Assembly (NCBI GenBank): GCA_014526335.1
Contig: JACTAT010000352.1
Span: 338,092-402,091, forward strand
Direction: 5' to 3'
Origin: Chrysaora quinquecirrha
Lineage: Eukaryota; Cnidaria; Scyphozoa; Semaeostomeae; Pelagiidae
DNA: 64,000 nucleotides
This document shows positions 1 to 12,399 of the stretch, piece by piece (positions within the stretch are counted from its first letter, which is position 1; every line of letters begins with the position of its first letter). Under the pieces are notes generated by a model that searched no databases, had not been told where the DNA came from, and saw only the letters and a program-made list of their open reading frames with translations. The position numbers were made by a program, and so were the translations under genes.

Positions 1-326
1 CCAAGGAAGAGTGGTAAGTATCCAAGAATACTTAGCTCATCTTTCCAAGACAACATAAAAGAGTTTAAAGCAAATTGACAATGAAGTTCTAACGTCTGCA
101 TCTTGTTTTATGGAGATTTGACAAAATGATTCGACCTAGGACTTCTTAAGCTTTATAGATGTAATTAAGAATAAGTGTGCTCTTTCAATCACAAATGGAA
201 ACATCCATTGAATTTAGAGTGAATTTCTCCCCCTACTCTGCAAAATTGACATGAAGGAATATTGCACACAGATCATTCAAGTTGTACATTGAAAATAGAC
301 AAATCTTTGGAGTCGATTCAACTTAC

Positions 327-442
327 ATGAAGTTTCTTCAGGAGTACAGTATCACTGGTAGTAGAAACTGCTGGCTTGGCTGCCTTCCAAAACTGATTTT
401 GTGCTGAATATCGATTCATCGGACAAACTTTGAATAGACAGT
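327..442 (-). CDS. ITPR: Inositol 1,4,5-trisphosphate receptor, coding exon 3
   Basis: Part of the N-terminal suppressor/ligand-binding region of the IP3 receptor, the endoplasmic-reticulum calcium-release channel opened by IP3. On the minus strand an acceptor (ttttag) precedes 116 nt that finish a codon and add 38 more, then a gtaagt donor follows. The peptide contains [18 protein letters not shown], a block I recognise as highly conserved in animal IP3 receptors, and ends VLLKKLH, where family members also have an exon junction. Phase matches exon 2: the trailing G of exon 2 plus AC gives the expected Asp of the DCLF motif. The next exon is not visible in bases 1-326, so the gene continues off the left end. 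Frame, splice sites and motif order agree; homology is from memory, not a search. Confidence 0.94.
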
Positions 443-1376
443 CTAAAATTGAAAACAACAACATAGAATAACGCGAAGTGGGTAGAAAAAAATGTCACTG
501 CTTAAGTGTAAAAAATATCTCAAGTAGTTTAAATATCTTACAGTTGTAGGTAATATCTAAGCCAACAGCTAAAACCTTCACATAAAAACCCACCCTTTAT
601 TAAGGATCAAGGTTGTATATGAGTCAGTATGAAAAAAATTCCCAACAACTTAGGAAACGAGATCCTTTCTTGGAAAGGTGAATTAGAAACGCAAAGTGCA
701 AGAATGGATTTCTAAGGATTTCCAACGTATTAAGATTTTTAGAACTACGTTTAAAAGGCAAATGCCTTTGAACCTGAGGTTGAACCTGAGGTCTGTAATT
801 TACGCATTTTTAAGATAATCTACGGGTATAAAAGTGACTTGCGCCAGAGAATTGGGCAGTCTATAAATAAAGTATTGTCTTTCTGTTGTGAACAGTGAAC
901 TTGCTCTATTACGAGGATTAAAAGATCATAACCTTGACTGGCTCTCAATTAATTTTGAAAGCGACTTCGTGGGCAATGTAAAAATGCTTATTTTCCGTCT
1001 ACTCACTTTAAAATAGCCAAACTCTCTTAACGCGGTAGAAGACTACCCTCAAAGCTTTTAAGCTGATTAACTCATTAATAGGCCTACAATAGGAGTTGCT
1101 AAAGAAGCTTTGGGTGCAGATTGGAATTAAAAATAAAATGATGCAATTCATTTCGAGCTAAAGGAATGAGACCTGATGATGCTTGCCTCTGATGTTTCCT
1201 CGCATATTACATCCTCTTGCCCAACGTGGGGTTACCTATCTCTCTTGGTCAAATTGCGAGTATTGTCAACTCCTGTTTACATAACTCGTATACTCGCCAT
1301 CTCAAATGTTGGCTTCATGCCTTCATTGAATCATTTTCGCTAATCTGCTAATTCGCTTCCCGAATAATGTTATTAC
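443..1376 (-). other. ITPR intron 2
   Basis: Interval between coding exons 2 and 3, bounded by gtaata at 1371-1376 and ttttag ending at 443. AT-rich, no recognised repeat or gene inside. Confidence 0.85.
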
Positions 1377-1447
1377 CTCGGTGTTTTGTTGGTGGGTTTC
1401 CCAGTGTACCAGCATCGGGCTCTACAACAACACGGTCATCAACAAGT
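1377..1447 (-). CDS. ITPR: Inositol 1,4,5-trisphosphate receptor, coding exon 2
   Basis: A 71 nt minus-strand exon between a tttttag acceptor and a gtaata donor. Read in the phase left by exon 1 it encodes Gly-completing A, then LVDDRVVVEPDAGTLGNPPT and KHR, then a single G. This matches the segment that directly follows the FISTLG motif in IP3 receptors, where vertebrate proteins have a similar LVDDRCVV stretch with a PP-K motif. It contributes to the N-terminal beta-trefoil suppressor domain. Entry phase (two bases from exon 1) and exit phase (one base to exon 3) both fit, which three unrelated fragments would rarely do by chance. At 23 codons it is too short for ordinary ORF scans. Confidence 0.92.
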
Positions 1448-4166
1448 CTAAAAACAACAAGGCAAACTGTAAAACCAAGCAACAAACATAGCAACATTTA
1501 GGGGGCATATAGGTCTTAAACTATCTACTCAAAATATCTCTTTCGTTGATCGTAAAAGGGGTTGCATGATGCTTTTAGGGGGTGTCTGGAAACTCAAACA
1601 TTGGACAGGAAAATCGGTTTTTCCCTTTTCAATTAGAATTTTTCCGTTTTGTAGCAAAGAGAATGTCTCTAAAACGTTCAAATCGAAACTCTCAACGAGG
1701 TCACATTACACCAAACTGTTTAACAAAAGCTTTGGACTAAAGACTTTTCTCGAGTAGAAACTTTTACGGATATCGCATATTGTAGAGAACTCGCCAAAGA
1801 CTGACGTGCAAAATTCTTCATCTTTAAGTTAACCGGTCCTCAAGAAATGAAAAATGAAAAAAGTATTCACAGATTTAAAAAAAGGTAAATTGCCAAGTTA
1901 ACTCTCCTCAAAGCAGAGATTAAGTCAGCGATCGTTCTCTTCAAAAGTGGAGACCCAAATATGCGCAGAAGGTAATATGAGCTCTTAGAACGGTATGCTT
2001 ACCGATCCGCTTTCCCACTTTGAAAGTTGAACTTAAGCCAACTCTTGATAGACGAAAACTTTCCGTACCGCTTATACCATTAAACTTCCAACTTAATCGT
2101 TTTCCGTCAATACAGTCAAAAGAGCACCACCTTAAAACCGGGTTTTCACAAAGGGTGCGGTCTTGGTAAGAATCTACCCCAATCTATGCCTAGGTCCCTA
2201 GTTACCTGTTTTATTGTAATCGAACCCTATTTTGATAACGTTCGAAATAGCGCGAGCAGAAAGAACGAAAGAAAAATGGGGATTGATGAGGAATTACTCG
2301 TGTTAACTCAAATAAATCCATTTCATGAACAGATTTCGTCAATTCTGGTAAGGTTTGGTATGAATTTGCAACATGTGAGCTGTTAAAGTAGGGTTTGAAG
2401 GCGGAAGCCCCCAATAGCTCTAGGCCTATTGACCCACACATTAATCATTACGTATAATAATGCTTGTAACTAGGAACCCCTAAACTGTAGTTGAACCGAG
2501 TTCTTTTGGGACTTTCATCCCTTCCGAATTCTGCAAAGAGTAGAATTCGGAGGATTCCGATTCCAGACGCCAAAAAATACACTTCCTTGAAAAACGAAAG
2601 ACTTTGAGGAGTTATTTTAGAAACAATTTCTCTTTGAAGTCTATGAAATCTTCCAGCTACAGAGTCGGAAGAGTTTGGAGCCTTCATCAAAGTCTCAAAG
2701 AACGCTGTCAAAAAAACGGCCTTTCAATCTCTTGGAGGTTTCGAGAAAAAAAGAACAGGCAGAAAAAGGTCCAAAACGCATCCTTAACAAATTTGACAAT
2801 TCGATTGAATTCGAAACCGTCAATTGCCATGGTCGACTGCGGTCGAATTCGATTGAATATCGAATGCATATCAAGGGAAATTATTTCGTTCCATGTATGG
2901 AAAAACTTTTTTAAAGGACGGTTTGGCACATCTACTAAGAACAGCCATGTCTAGTTTGGACAAAATTAACCAATCGTCATCTTGGTACGCCCGAGATTAA
3001 GGGCCAATTCACTCCTTGGAATCTTGAACACCCTGAAGAGGGATTTTATTTGTTTTCATAGAAATATCTTGGAAATCCTTTTTTGCTTTTATTCCAACGG
3101 GAATCTTGTACGCCTTTTTGATGAGAAAAATACCCCTCGCCCGAGATCTCGCCGCCCACTTGTGGTCGGCGGAATAAATTTCAACTCATCTGAGCTTTGG
3201 TGATTTCGGAAATCGGTCGACAGGAGTCTGAGGTGGCAAATTTTGATTAAGAAAAGTACGTCCTTTCCTGCTCCAAATTATTCTTTTCCAGAAAAATAGC
3301 ACTTTTCGCCTTAGGCCAAAATTAGGCCAAAAATAAAACATGGCAGGTCAGTTTTCGAAATTACCAAATTCTCTGCCTTGGTCGAGCCATACAGAGGTGC
3401 CGTTAATCAAGACTTAAGCATGGGATATGTATCGAGTGTAAAAACATGTTATACAAAGCTATTCTCCGGACAAGATAGACTCTGGAACGGGCGAAACAAT
3501 TTGTAGCAGATCTGCTACACTGGCACCTAAAGGGTTAACGTTTCTGCGCATGTGCCAAACGATTGGACCGGCTGAAATTGATCGAATGGACGATGTTTGT
3601 TTAAAGCCGGGTTGTTACACTTGCTCTTTACATGAAAATCTTTTGTTGAATCTTCTTGAGAAATAATTATTGGCCAGCAGCCATTTCAAACGAGTTCTTT
3701 CTCAACAATTTCATCAATAATTTACCAAAAAGCGAACGATGAATGGCAGGTCGCAAAGTTTTAAATCAAAGAATTTTTTATTGCTTTCTAAAATTGTTAA
3801 TCTTAGTCATTTTTCCTGTGCATTCATAAATAATCTTACTAAAAGTTGTCTACCATTTAAAACCTGTATATTTCTCAAATTTCTTAAAGCCAACAGGTAT
3901 ATTTTACAATTTGAACAGACTTTGAGTCGTATAAAACTTCAAATAACGATAAAAGGCGAAAACATTTCACGAACTTGATTGATAGTTTCGTTTATCCCCA
4001 CTCAGAGTATAAACGATAGAAATAGAACTATAATATTGACTATGATAGAATATGTACTATTTGAAATGAAAATATCAATAATATTTTATTCGCTTATGAA
4101 GATTTCGATGTCATAAAAAAGGATATGATCTGGCAGTTTTCGAGAGGAAATACAAAATTTACTCAC
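1448..4166 (-). other. ITPR intron 1
   Basis: 2.7 kb between coding exons 1 and 2. Several short open frames lie on both strands (around 2186-3230 and 3739-3978), but none has a recognisable motif or supporting splice sites, so I call none a gene. Confidence 0.8.
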
Positions 4167-4255
4167 CCAAGAGTGCTGATAAATCCACTAACCCCTCCTT
4201 CGGCAAACAACGAAATGATATCACCAATGTGAAGGAAGCGCGATGAAGAAGCCAT
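4167..4255 (-). CDS. ITPR: Inositol 1,4,5-trisphosphate receptor, coding exon 1 (start codon)
   Basis: Minus-strand first coding exon: ATG at 4255-4253 in the context gaagATGG, 29 codons plus two bases, then a GTGAGT donor at 4166-4161. The peptide is MASSSRFLHIGDIISLFAEG followed by GVSGFISTL. This is the hallmark N-terminus of IP3 receptors (FLHIGD, SL-AEG, GFISTLG). It begins the suppressor domain, which tunes IP3 affinity. The start is the only ATG consistent with the family N-terminus. Transcription therefore begins to the right of 4255; I see no clear TATA box in 4256-4400. Only about 106 codons of a protein normally near 2,700 residues are in this window. Ryanodine receptors share the fold but not this motif set. 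Confidence 0.93.
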
Positions 4256-4861
4256 CTTCTTTTCAAGTTGTTCACTGTGCGAAGAAAAGTCGATTTCATC
4301 AAACATTCTGCTTAGACATATCAACTACATATTTAAAAGCAAGACTCATCAAGTAACTCAATTATATGATCTTTCATAGTGTGAATTCCACAGATTTCAC
4401 GTTAAATCACCACCGTTTCTATAGCAAAACCAACTCAAACTGCTGCAATATATTAAGACAACCAATCAAACACACAGAAAACATAATCTATTCCTAAGTA
4501 TCTAAAAGGAGATTCTAAACCATGAGTTTTCAAACTTCACTCCTTTGTCTGTTTTCCGCACAAAGATAAGAAGCTTAACGAGATACTTTGACAAGCCGGT
4601 TGGTTATGACAGCTTCAATGCTTTCGATCAACTAATATGAGCAAACCGATCATATACGAAAGCTATCAAAGGGTATTAAAAAAAATTTAAAGAAATGGTT
4701 CGATATATAAATTTACTCATGAGAGTATATAGGCCTATATACATTGGAACATCATCTTACACAAAACTATATACATTCAGGGCAAATTTGAGAGGTATAC
4801 GTAATGGGAGATATAGTGAGGTAAAGTAAGGTATTCAAGCATTGCCACTCATGTTAAAGTG
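4256..4861. other. Probable ITPR promoter-side sequence, nothing else seen
   Basis: AT-rich sequence upstream of the minus-strand ITPR start. It should hold the 5' UTR and promoter, but no core promoter motif stands out. Confidence 0.4.
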
Positions 4862-5210
4862 CCGTAAAGCCTCGAATAAACCCTTACCTTCGAATAAGCC
4901 CTCCCCTCAAATAAGCCCCCATGGGGAATTATTCGAAGGATTTGTGAATTTGTTTCTGTCTATAATGCATCTTTTCACTAATTAAAACACTGAACAAGTT
5001 TGTCCTGATAGGTTTTACTATCAATTCAACCAATATGGCTGTTGGCAGACAGCTGACTTTGATGAGAGTACAGATTTTTATTTCTGCTATTCTTTCGACA
5101 ACACACTGGAACCACTGAACTTTAAAATAAGCCCTCTCCTCCTCCAATAAGCCCCCATCGTAAAATTCATTTTTGCAAATAAGCCCCGGGGCTTATTCGA
5201 GGATTTACGG
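4862..5210. mobile_element. MITE with 'tcgaataagccc' termini
   Basis: Termini ccgtaaagcctcgaataa (left) and ttattcgaggatttacgg (right) are imperfect inverted repeats. The interior carries several 'aataagccc' motifs near both ends. No coding capacity. A diverged relative is at 11097-11345, sharing the internal segment starting gacaggttttactatcaatt. Confidence 0.75.
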
Positions 5211-6078
5211 TAGGTAAAAATAATTCAACACATAACCTTTGCTTATAGCAACATTTTTATACCGACAATTTGATCAGAAAACCCAACAAAACATCTTTTT
5301 GTCAGAAGACCCCATAAAGTCTCTTTAATGAGTTTGTCACTGGCCCGATACGATTTTAGTTTCAGTGCTTCGATCAGGCTGGATGCACCCAGCACTTGCC
5401 TCCCTGCCCTATAAAAAGCAGTTGCCTCCTTGCCCTATAAAAAGTGGCCAGATTCTCGCATTTTTAAGTGTTTTGCCTTAAATAAGATCCCTGTATAGCT
5501 TATCCTTACAGATTCTGCCTCGGCGATCCTTCTGAGAGATACCGGTTCGGGAAAGGCATCAACCAGGCCTAAAGGTAATTAATTACCCTCGCAGTGTTTG
5601 GGTTGGAAAACGCATGGAAAATAAGAAGTGATTGAAAAAATCATCGTCGTGTTGTATTCCCCGTAAAATTAGTCAGGGAAGGGAAACTCGCCTCTTCCCT
5701 TGCCATGAGTATTGCCTTTCAAGCAATCTTTAGAGGACCTTGTTTCAACTCTTTTAACTTTTCTTGATTGAGCCAAGAAAGGAAGAATCGCTTTCGAGGA
5801 CATTTCTTTAGCGTAGTACTTAAAAACCCAGCTAGAAATCGAGGAGCAAGACAGCACAAGACCAATTTTAAATTCTGTAGTATAAGATAAGTTAGCCAAA
5901 ATCTAGGGTAAAACCAGCATGCAAGAACAAACAAGGAATAACCATCAAGAGCCTAAGTACTAATAAACTTGAAAATTTGTGAGCCCCAAAAAATCCTCTG
6001 CAAAAATTCAGTTAAATCTTTACAAAATCGAAGAAACGATAACAATGTAACCTAAAACAACTTGAAAGCAATACCAAA
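5211..6078. other. No gene seen
   Basis: Contains a short local duplication of 'ccctataaaaag' near 5408-5450. Two overlapping minus-strand open frames at 5669-5934 look like noise (no motif, no splice context). Confidence 0.5.
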
Positions 6079-6079
6079 A

Positions 6080-6580
6080 ACCCGGGGGGGTGGCTTTAAT
6101 GTGGCCATGATTGGACCTGAATCTAGACTTTAACAGAAGGACCCATTTGTATGATAGGATTTTCAAGAATTATCGACCCATCTGCATGAAATTGGGAAAT
6201 TTCAAGCCCATGTGTATGAATTTGATTAATTTTAAAACACTTTTACCATGCTAGAATGCACGCAAAGTCTCGCAAAATCGAATCTGACCACGATCCTTAG
6301 CAATCAATGTGATCGAGCTCTTATGTTGCTGCTAAATCATTGTTTCGAAAGCAAAGTGCAACGTATAAAGGTTGTCAGCCATTTTGCGGTAAATCATAAT
6401 GGGGCCTCACATTAGTAAGAAATCCTACAATACCAACCCATCAACCAGAATCAAGCATGATATCAGACCCATATATCGAGAATTTCAGTTGAAAAAATCC
6501 ATCCATATGAGCGGCATGTCCAGTATGTCTACATATTGAAGTATCCCCCCCCCACCCGGGGGGGATTAAAAACTCCGGGT
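6080..6580. mobile_element. MITE-like element with acccggggggg termini
   Basis: Left end acccgggggggtgg at about 6080 and right end with cccacccggggggg plus terminal ctccgggt at about 6555-6580 are in inverted relation. Interior is noncoding. Exact ends are uncertain because of the homopolymer runs. Confidence 0.55.
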
Positions 6581-6727
6581 ATTTTCAGTGAACCATGGCA
6601 CCCTTCCTTAGCTATATTTGGTAACTCCGTAAGCTCCTTTTGACTGTTTAAGAACGTGACTAGAAAGAGACTGACACTAAATAGGGGATGAAACATAAGC
6701 AGCGAAACAATATAGTCCTTATTCTCC

Positions 6728-6920
6728 TAGAAGGTGCTGTGGCGTCGTGGTGTAATCCAGCTGACCCGTGGTGTCAAGAGCTCAGTGTGGTCAGGGTTCG
6801 AGCCCAGCCACGGTAGCGTCACAGCCAGGGTCGAGGTCTCGATTAGTTAACCTACTACTGAAATCCTAGCGACTGGCGCTAAAACACCATTTCACCTTCA
6901 CCTTCACCTATTATTCTTTA
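6728..6920 (+). repeat. tRNA-derived SINE (copy 1)
   Basis: Begins gctgtggcgtcgtggtgtaa with a tRNA-like A box, has a B box gggttcgagccc at about 6796, then a tail body (agggtcgaggtctcgattag) and ends in short ttcacc repeats. Related copies at 33625-33785 and 63884-63946 share the head and, for 33625, the 'gtctcgattagttaac'-type body. RNA polymerase III-type internal promoter is inferred from the boxes. Confidence 0.8.
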
Positions 6921-7655
6921 GTGAGTCGCGTCTCCTAAATAGAAGACCTTTACGGTATGGAATCACGCTTACAACTAAATATGGCGACATAGAAGGGTTT
7001 TAATTTGAAGAATAGTGTCTGACTCTGGCTATTATTTAATCCATGATTTCAAAAATTCTAAATCTCAGTTGGTTCCGAGAATTAATTAACTAATGACTGA
7101 ATACTTGTGTTCATAGGAATAAGCAATCTGTCAGGTTATTTAAATTACGAAACAAGCAGTTAACGATAAAAGTAAAATTGGATTTACTTAAATCCATCTG
7201 TTCTTCAAATCATACTCGTGTATGCTTAACATCTAATTCCTACAGAAAACACACATTATTATTGGTTTAAATTGCCAAGCTTTTAGAGCTTATTTCAATT
7301 CATACAGGTTTATTTAACTTAATATTTTTTGAAAAGCAAGCGATTGTATTAATCGTGTTAATAACTCGCACCCTGAAATATTGGCAGCGTAGAGTCCTGT
7401 GATTCCTATACTTCATTAAATCTAGCTGTAGGATTTTTCAACTTCTACTGTATCGGTGTGCTATTTACCGTCCGTTAGGCGCACTCTACAAAAAAACCCG
7501 ACAGACAAACGAACAACGAAGACTCGACAAACGAAGCAAGAGGCGGTACTGATATTCGCTTTAGGGCGATACTATAGTATTTGTCTTTGGTAATAGCTAC
7601 TAATACTCGCCTTTGAACGACACTAACATTCGCCTTGGGTGATTATTAGAAAACG
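6921..7655. other. No gene seen
   Basis: AT-rich unique-looking sequence with no recognised gene or repeat. Confidence 0.5.
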
Positions 7656-9360
7656 GGTTTGCTGGCAGCGGCATGGTGGTCTGTCATGCAGCAGAGAGTT
7701 TCCCCATCGGCACGTAAGGCCTCTTTCAATGTACCAACAAGAGGGGATTTGCTGATCTTCCAACCAGCATTAAAACTATCATCGCTTAGCGTAGGACCGA
7801 ATGTTGCATCTATTTTTCGCAACCATTCGGCAACATCTTATCCTGCAACTGTATGGCTTGCTGTTATTTACTTCAACTGATGCATCAAGTGATCAGAATT
7901 ATGCATTGCATCATCAGTTAAGGTGCTAGTATCGTGGCCAAAATTAAAACATACATCATTAAGCGCACATCTTATCCAGCAACTGTGTGGCTTGCTGTTA
8001 TATCATTTTACTGATGCATACTATGATCAGCATTATGTATGGCATCATCCTTAGGATTCTATCATGAGATGAGTTGATTCAATTAAGCTATTGATTTAGC
8101 TCAATGCTGGGCATCACTAAGCGCAGTTAGGTACCAAATATTGCATCCATTCTTCGCATCCATTCGGCAACATCTTATGCAGCAGCTGTATGACTTGCTG
8201 GTATATCCTTTGACTGATGCATCCAATGATCGGCATTATGTATGGCATCATCTTCAAGATTCATATTTACCATTTTATCATGAGATGAGTTGATTCAATT
8301 AAGCTATTGATTTAGTTCGATGCTGCTCTCATGGCCAACTTTTAAACTGGCATCAATAAGAGCAGGCAAGTACCAAATGTTGTATCCATTATTCGCATCC
8401 ATTCGGCAACATCTTATCGGGCAGCTGTACGACTTGCTGTTATATCTTTTGAATGATGCATCATACATCCATTGATAAGCATTTTCTACGGTATCATCTT
8501 CAGGATCCATATTAATCATTTTATCATGAGAAGAGTTGATTCAATCAAGTTATTGATTTAAATCGATGCTGATCTCATAGCTAACTTTTAAACTGGCATC
8601 AATAAGAGCAGGCAAGTACCAAATGTTGTATCCATTATTCGCATCCATTCGGCAACATCTTATCGGGCAGCTGTACGACTTGCTGTCATATCTTTTGAAT
8701 GATGCATCATACATCAATTGATAAGCATTATCTACGGTATCATCTTCAGGATCCATATTAATCATTTTATAATGAGACGAGTTGATTCAATCAAGCTTTT
8801 GACTTAGTTCGTTGGTGCTCTCATAGCTAGTATTAAAAGTGGCATCAGTAAGTGCAGACAAGTACTAACTGTTGCATCCATTTTTTGCATCCATTCGGCC
8901 ACATCTCATTACGACTTGCTCTTGTATCCTTCAACTGTTGCATCCAATGATCAGCAATATGTATGGCATCATCTTCAGGATCTCGTTCCATCATTAATTG
9001 AGTTGATTCAATGCAGGTGTTGTTCACTCTTTGCTGTCACTAAGCGTAGGCAGGTACCAAATGTTGCATCCATTAGTTGTTCTAATTCGGCCACATCTCA
9101 TTACGACTTGCTCTTGCATCCTCTGACTTGTGCAACCAATGATCAGCATTATGTATTGCATCATCTTCAGGATTCATATTCACCATTTTATCATGAGTTG
9201 ATTTCATTCAATTCAGCTTTTTTTTCAGTTTGATGCTATACTCTCATGAGACAGATTAAAACTGGCGGCAGGTACCAAATGTTTTATCCATTCTTCGCAT
9301 TCAATCCTCAACACCCTATTGAGCAACTGTATAGCTTGCTATTGCATACATATTGCATAC
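7656..9360. repeat. Tandem satellite, ~246 bp best-preserved period
   Basis: Recurrent block containing 'gcatccattcggcaacatct', 'agctgtacgacttgctg', 'gatgcatc' and 'ttcaggat(t/c)catatt'. The two best copies (8304-8549 and 8550-8795) are offset by 246 bp and almost identical; flanking copies (from 7790, 8140, 8880, 9070, 9280) are diverged and vary in spacing. Repeated short ORFs in it (8304-8519, 8550-8765 minus) are by-products of the repetition. Confidence 0.85.
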
Positions 9361-10498
9361 TAATGCCTTTTTCAAAAAATTATTGCCTATTTTCTCCAAT
9401 ATAAAAAAATTCTATTCTGATAAGAGCTTTCATCGGAGAGGGGCGTTAAAAAGATGAAATTATTTTTGAAAAAGCAAATGAAGTATTATTTTAATGAAAT
9501 TTTCCTTTGTAATTGTTATATGTTTAATTAAACGGTGCGAAGGCGGGCGTTTATTACGTAATGGGCGTGTTTTCCACCCCCCCCCCCCCTCCTTAAATTG
9601 CTGTCCAGTAGAGCTAGAACAATCAAACTTGGCCCAGGCATTGGCCAATGTATTAGGACTAATGTTGGTAAACTCGGCGCCTCTTACTTCTATTACGACG
9701 TCATTGTGACATCATAATCAACACATGCTAGCAACGTCCTTCAAAATCGACCTTCCTTAATATCAATAGAAATCCGAAAATTTCTTTACATTTTGTTGCT
9801 AGTAACTATTTTCTATTACCATGCAAAGAATCAGTCGATTCTGATTTACTGGTCAAAATAGGCATTTGTATGTGGTTTTGGCATGACCACATTCCATATA
9901 AGGCAATGTCACGTGACCTATTGTTTAATTATGGGGATACTTTTGTATCACATTGTAGCTTATGCATATAGCTTTAAAGTCAGCCTGGTTTGGAAGCTTA
10001 CATCCACCACACAACAGGGAAGGATTCCCCCCTGAAAAGCTAAAAGGGGTGGATTCCACCCCCCCCCCCTAGGGTTAAAAAAACGTGGGATTTTATATGA
10101 GCAAATACAGAAAATAATGTAAATAAATCTCGTTCCGATGAGTTGATTTTGGTTTTTCTTGTAATATCTTTGCAGTTCTTTGCTTTGTGAAAGTTCGTAT
10201 TGATTTATTGATTTTATGATTTCATTGCTTTCATTTCCAGATTATAATTCCTATTGTTCTCTTTGCTTATTCTATGTAGAAAAAGACTGTAAGATTGTAC
10301 TGTTTCAAGAAATGATTGAGCAAAAGATTTATATTAGAATAAACAGATTGATTAGAATGAATTTTGATTTACTTTTCAGACAAGTTATTCAAATAAGCAG
10401 CTGCAATCACCTGTGTCTTCTTAATAAGATGCCAAAGAGAATAAACTAATGTAGGGCAAAAGAGAAATTCCTTGGGCACAAAGTCTTCGCACCAGACG
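9361..10498. other. No gene seen; degenerate G/C-run repeats
   Basis: Includes a poly-C run at about 9580 and a small inverted motif aggggtggattccaccccc around 10030-10075 that resembles MITE debris. No supported coding region; an open frame at 10216-10449 has no recognisable motif. Confidence 0.4.
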
Positions 10499-10830
10499 CC
10501 CGGGGGGGGGGTTCCCTACATATGGGTTGGTTTTTCGTAAAGAATCTCTACACATGGGTAGTAAAATATATAAAAATTTTAGACATGCATTGCTTTGAAA
10601 GTTTAAGTTTTCAGCGCAAATGCCTTTTCGACGCATTTAGAGTTGCCTCGGGCGTTTAATTGGGTTCAAACATTTGAGATATTGTTACAAATGGATAAAA
10701 AATCCAATTGTTTTTTCTATATATAGGTACCACGACTGACAAAATTTGTCGGTAGACATGGGCGGGTTTGGAAAAACTGGGCGGCACGTCTAGTCATTCG
10801 AACAATGAAGTACCCCCCCCCCCCCGGGAC
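10499..10830. mobile_element. MITE with cccggggggggg termini
   Basis: Left end gcccggggggggggttccct and right end gaagtacccccccccccccc with gggac are inverted. The subterminal 'acatatgggttggtttt' and 'catgggcgggtttgg' motifs also mirror each other. A relative lies at 44508-44890. Confidence 0.65.
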
Positions 10831-11096
10831 CAGAAAACCAAAGAAGCAACTAAGAAACGAACACTAATCACCGAGCTCAAACTTGTCGTTAAACTTATTC
10901 AGGATAAACTTAATAAAATACGAATTTCAGTATTTGAACAACTGTTGTGAAAAAAGAGTCAAAACTTAAAAACTTAAACGGGTGACGAAGTTCAGAGTCG
11001 AGAAGATTCACATTAGAGCTTAGAAACTTTTTTTGAAAAAAACTAGCTGAAGCACGTGCACTTTTCTGGAATCTCAAAAATTACTGCAGTTACTTT

Positions 11097-11345
11097 AAAT
11101 TCTCGAACAAGCCCCCCCTCCGAATAAGCCCAGTGCTGACAGGTTTTACTATCAATTGAACCAATAATCGGCCATTGCCTGCTGGCAAGCAGCTGACGTT
11201 GATTATAAAATACAGATAGGGAATTTTTTTTTCTCTCTGCTATTCTGTTGAAAACACCTTTGGACTATTGGATTTAAAAACAAGCACCCTACTTCGAATA
11301 AGCCCCCCCTCGAATAAGCCCCCGCCATAAAATTCATTTTTGCGG
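11097..11345. mobile_element. Diverged 'aataagccc' MITE copy
   Basis: Shares the internal gacaggttttactatcaatt, agcagctga and tctgctattct segments with the element at 4862-5210 and has several 'gaataagcccc' motifs. The terminal inverted repeats are decayed. Confidence 0.65.
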
Positions 11346-12024
11346 TATACAATAGGTGCTTTAAGCGTGAAGTAACTGTCCTGAAACACGCTTTAAACAT
11401 GTTTGTGACAAGGATAAAACAAACTTAAACATGGGAGTGACAAGGATGGAAATTAATCGATGAAAGCCTTGCATGCAGATTTCAGACGCATGTACAGTAG
11501 TTGGTTCACCAAATGGCCTCTGGAACTTGCAAACAATCCATTATCGGACTTTATGATAATATTATCTATCATGATTAACAGGGAAGAAATTCAAAGAAAA
11601 ATTGAGATAAATTGAAAGTGCTGTTGTTAACTGCAACAAAAACAAATACGAGATGACTTATCATTTTCAAATTTGTTCTTTAGACTTGATCCTTTGGCTC
11701 GGTTTACTGAAACATCTCATTCGAACCATCTGACATGAAAAGACTCTGACTTCAGGCCAAATCGTATATTCCATATGTTCTCATTAGCTAGTCTTTTCCA
11801 ATTATTATATTTCAAGTGAAAGAATATTGTGACTTTATAGAGTTCAGTAATATATGACAATGCAAATCAACGTTCTTAAAACACCTGCTTTATCGCGATA
11901 TTAAAATTTAACATCCAGACATTATTACAGCGAATTTCACGTTAGAAATTGTATTTTTCTCTCTTTTAAGAACCCAAGCTACGGCTACGGTCGGTTTACA
12001 GTTGATCTCCATTGATTGAAAGCT

Positions 12025-12135
12025 TTGTACAACGGACACCTCTAGACAGCGGACACCTCTATAAGACGGACACCTCTACACAGCGGTCACCTCTACACAA
12101 CGGACACCTCTTCGCAACGGACACCTTTTAACAAT
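12025..12135. repeat. Minisatellite, ~19 bp period
   Basis: Five to six copies of a unit around cggacacctctacacaa. No coding relevance. Confidence 0.8.
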
Positions 12136-12399
12136 GCACCAGAATTTTGCCTGGTTGCAAGAAGTGACCTCATAAAAGCAGGCATCTCTCTATAACAGTC
12201 TTACGAGCGTCTGCTATACGGAGGTCTAATCAAACAGGGATAGGTTTAATCGATTGTTCCAGTTGACTCTTTTCTGAACAACTGGTCTCAGACTCATGCC
12301 TTCGGCCGGCCTCTAGCTTTCTTTACTTTTTCTCATGTTCGTTTCATAGCTGATAGCATAGTGGAAACCGAATGTTTCAGTGGGTTCGTCAGTATATAT

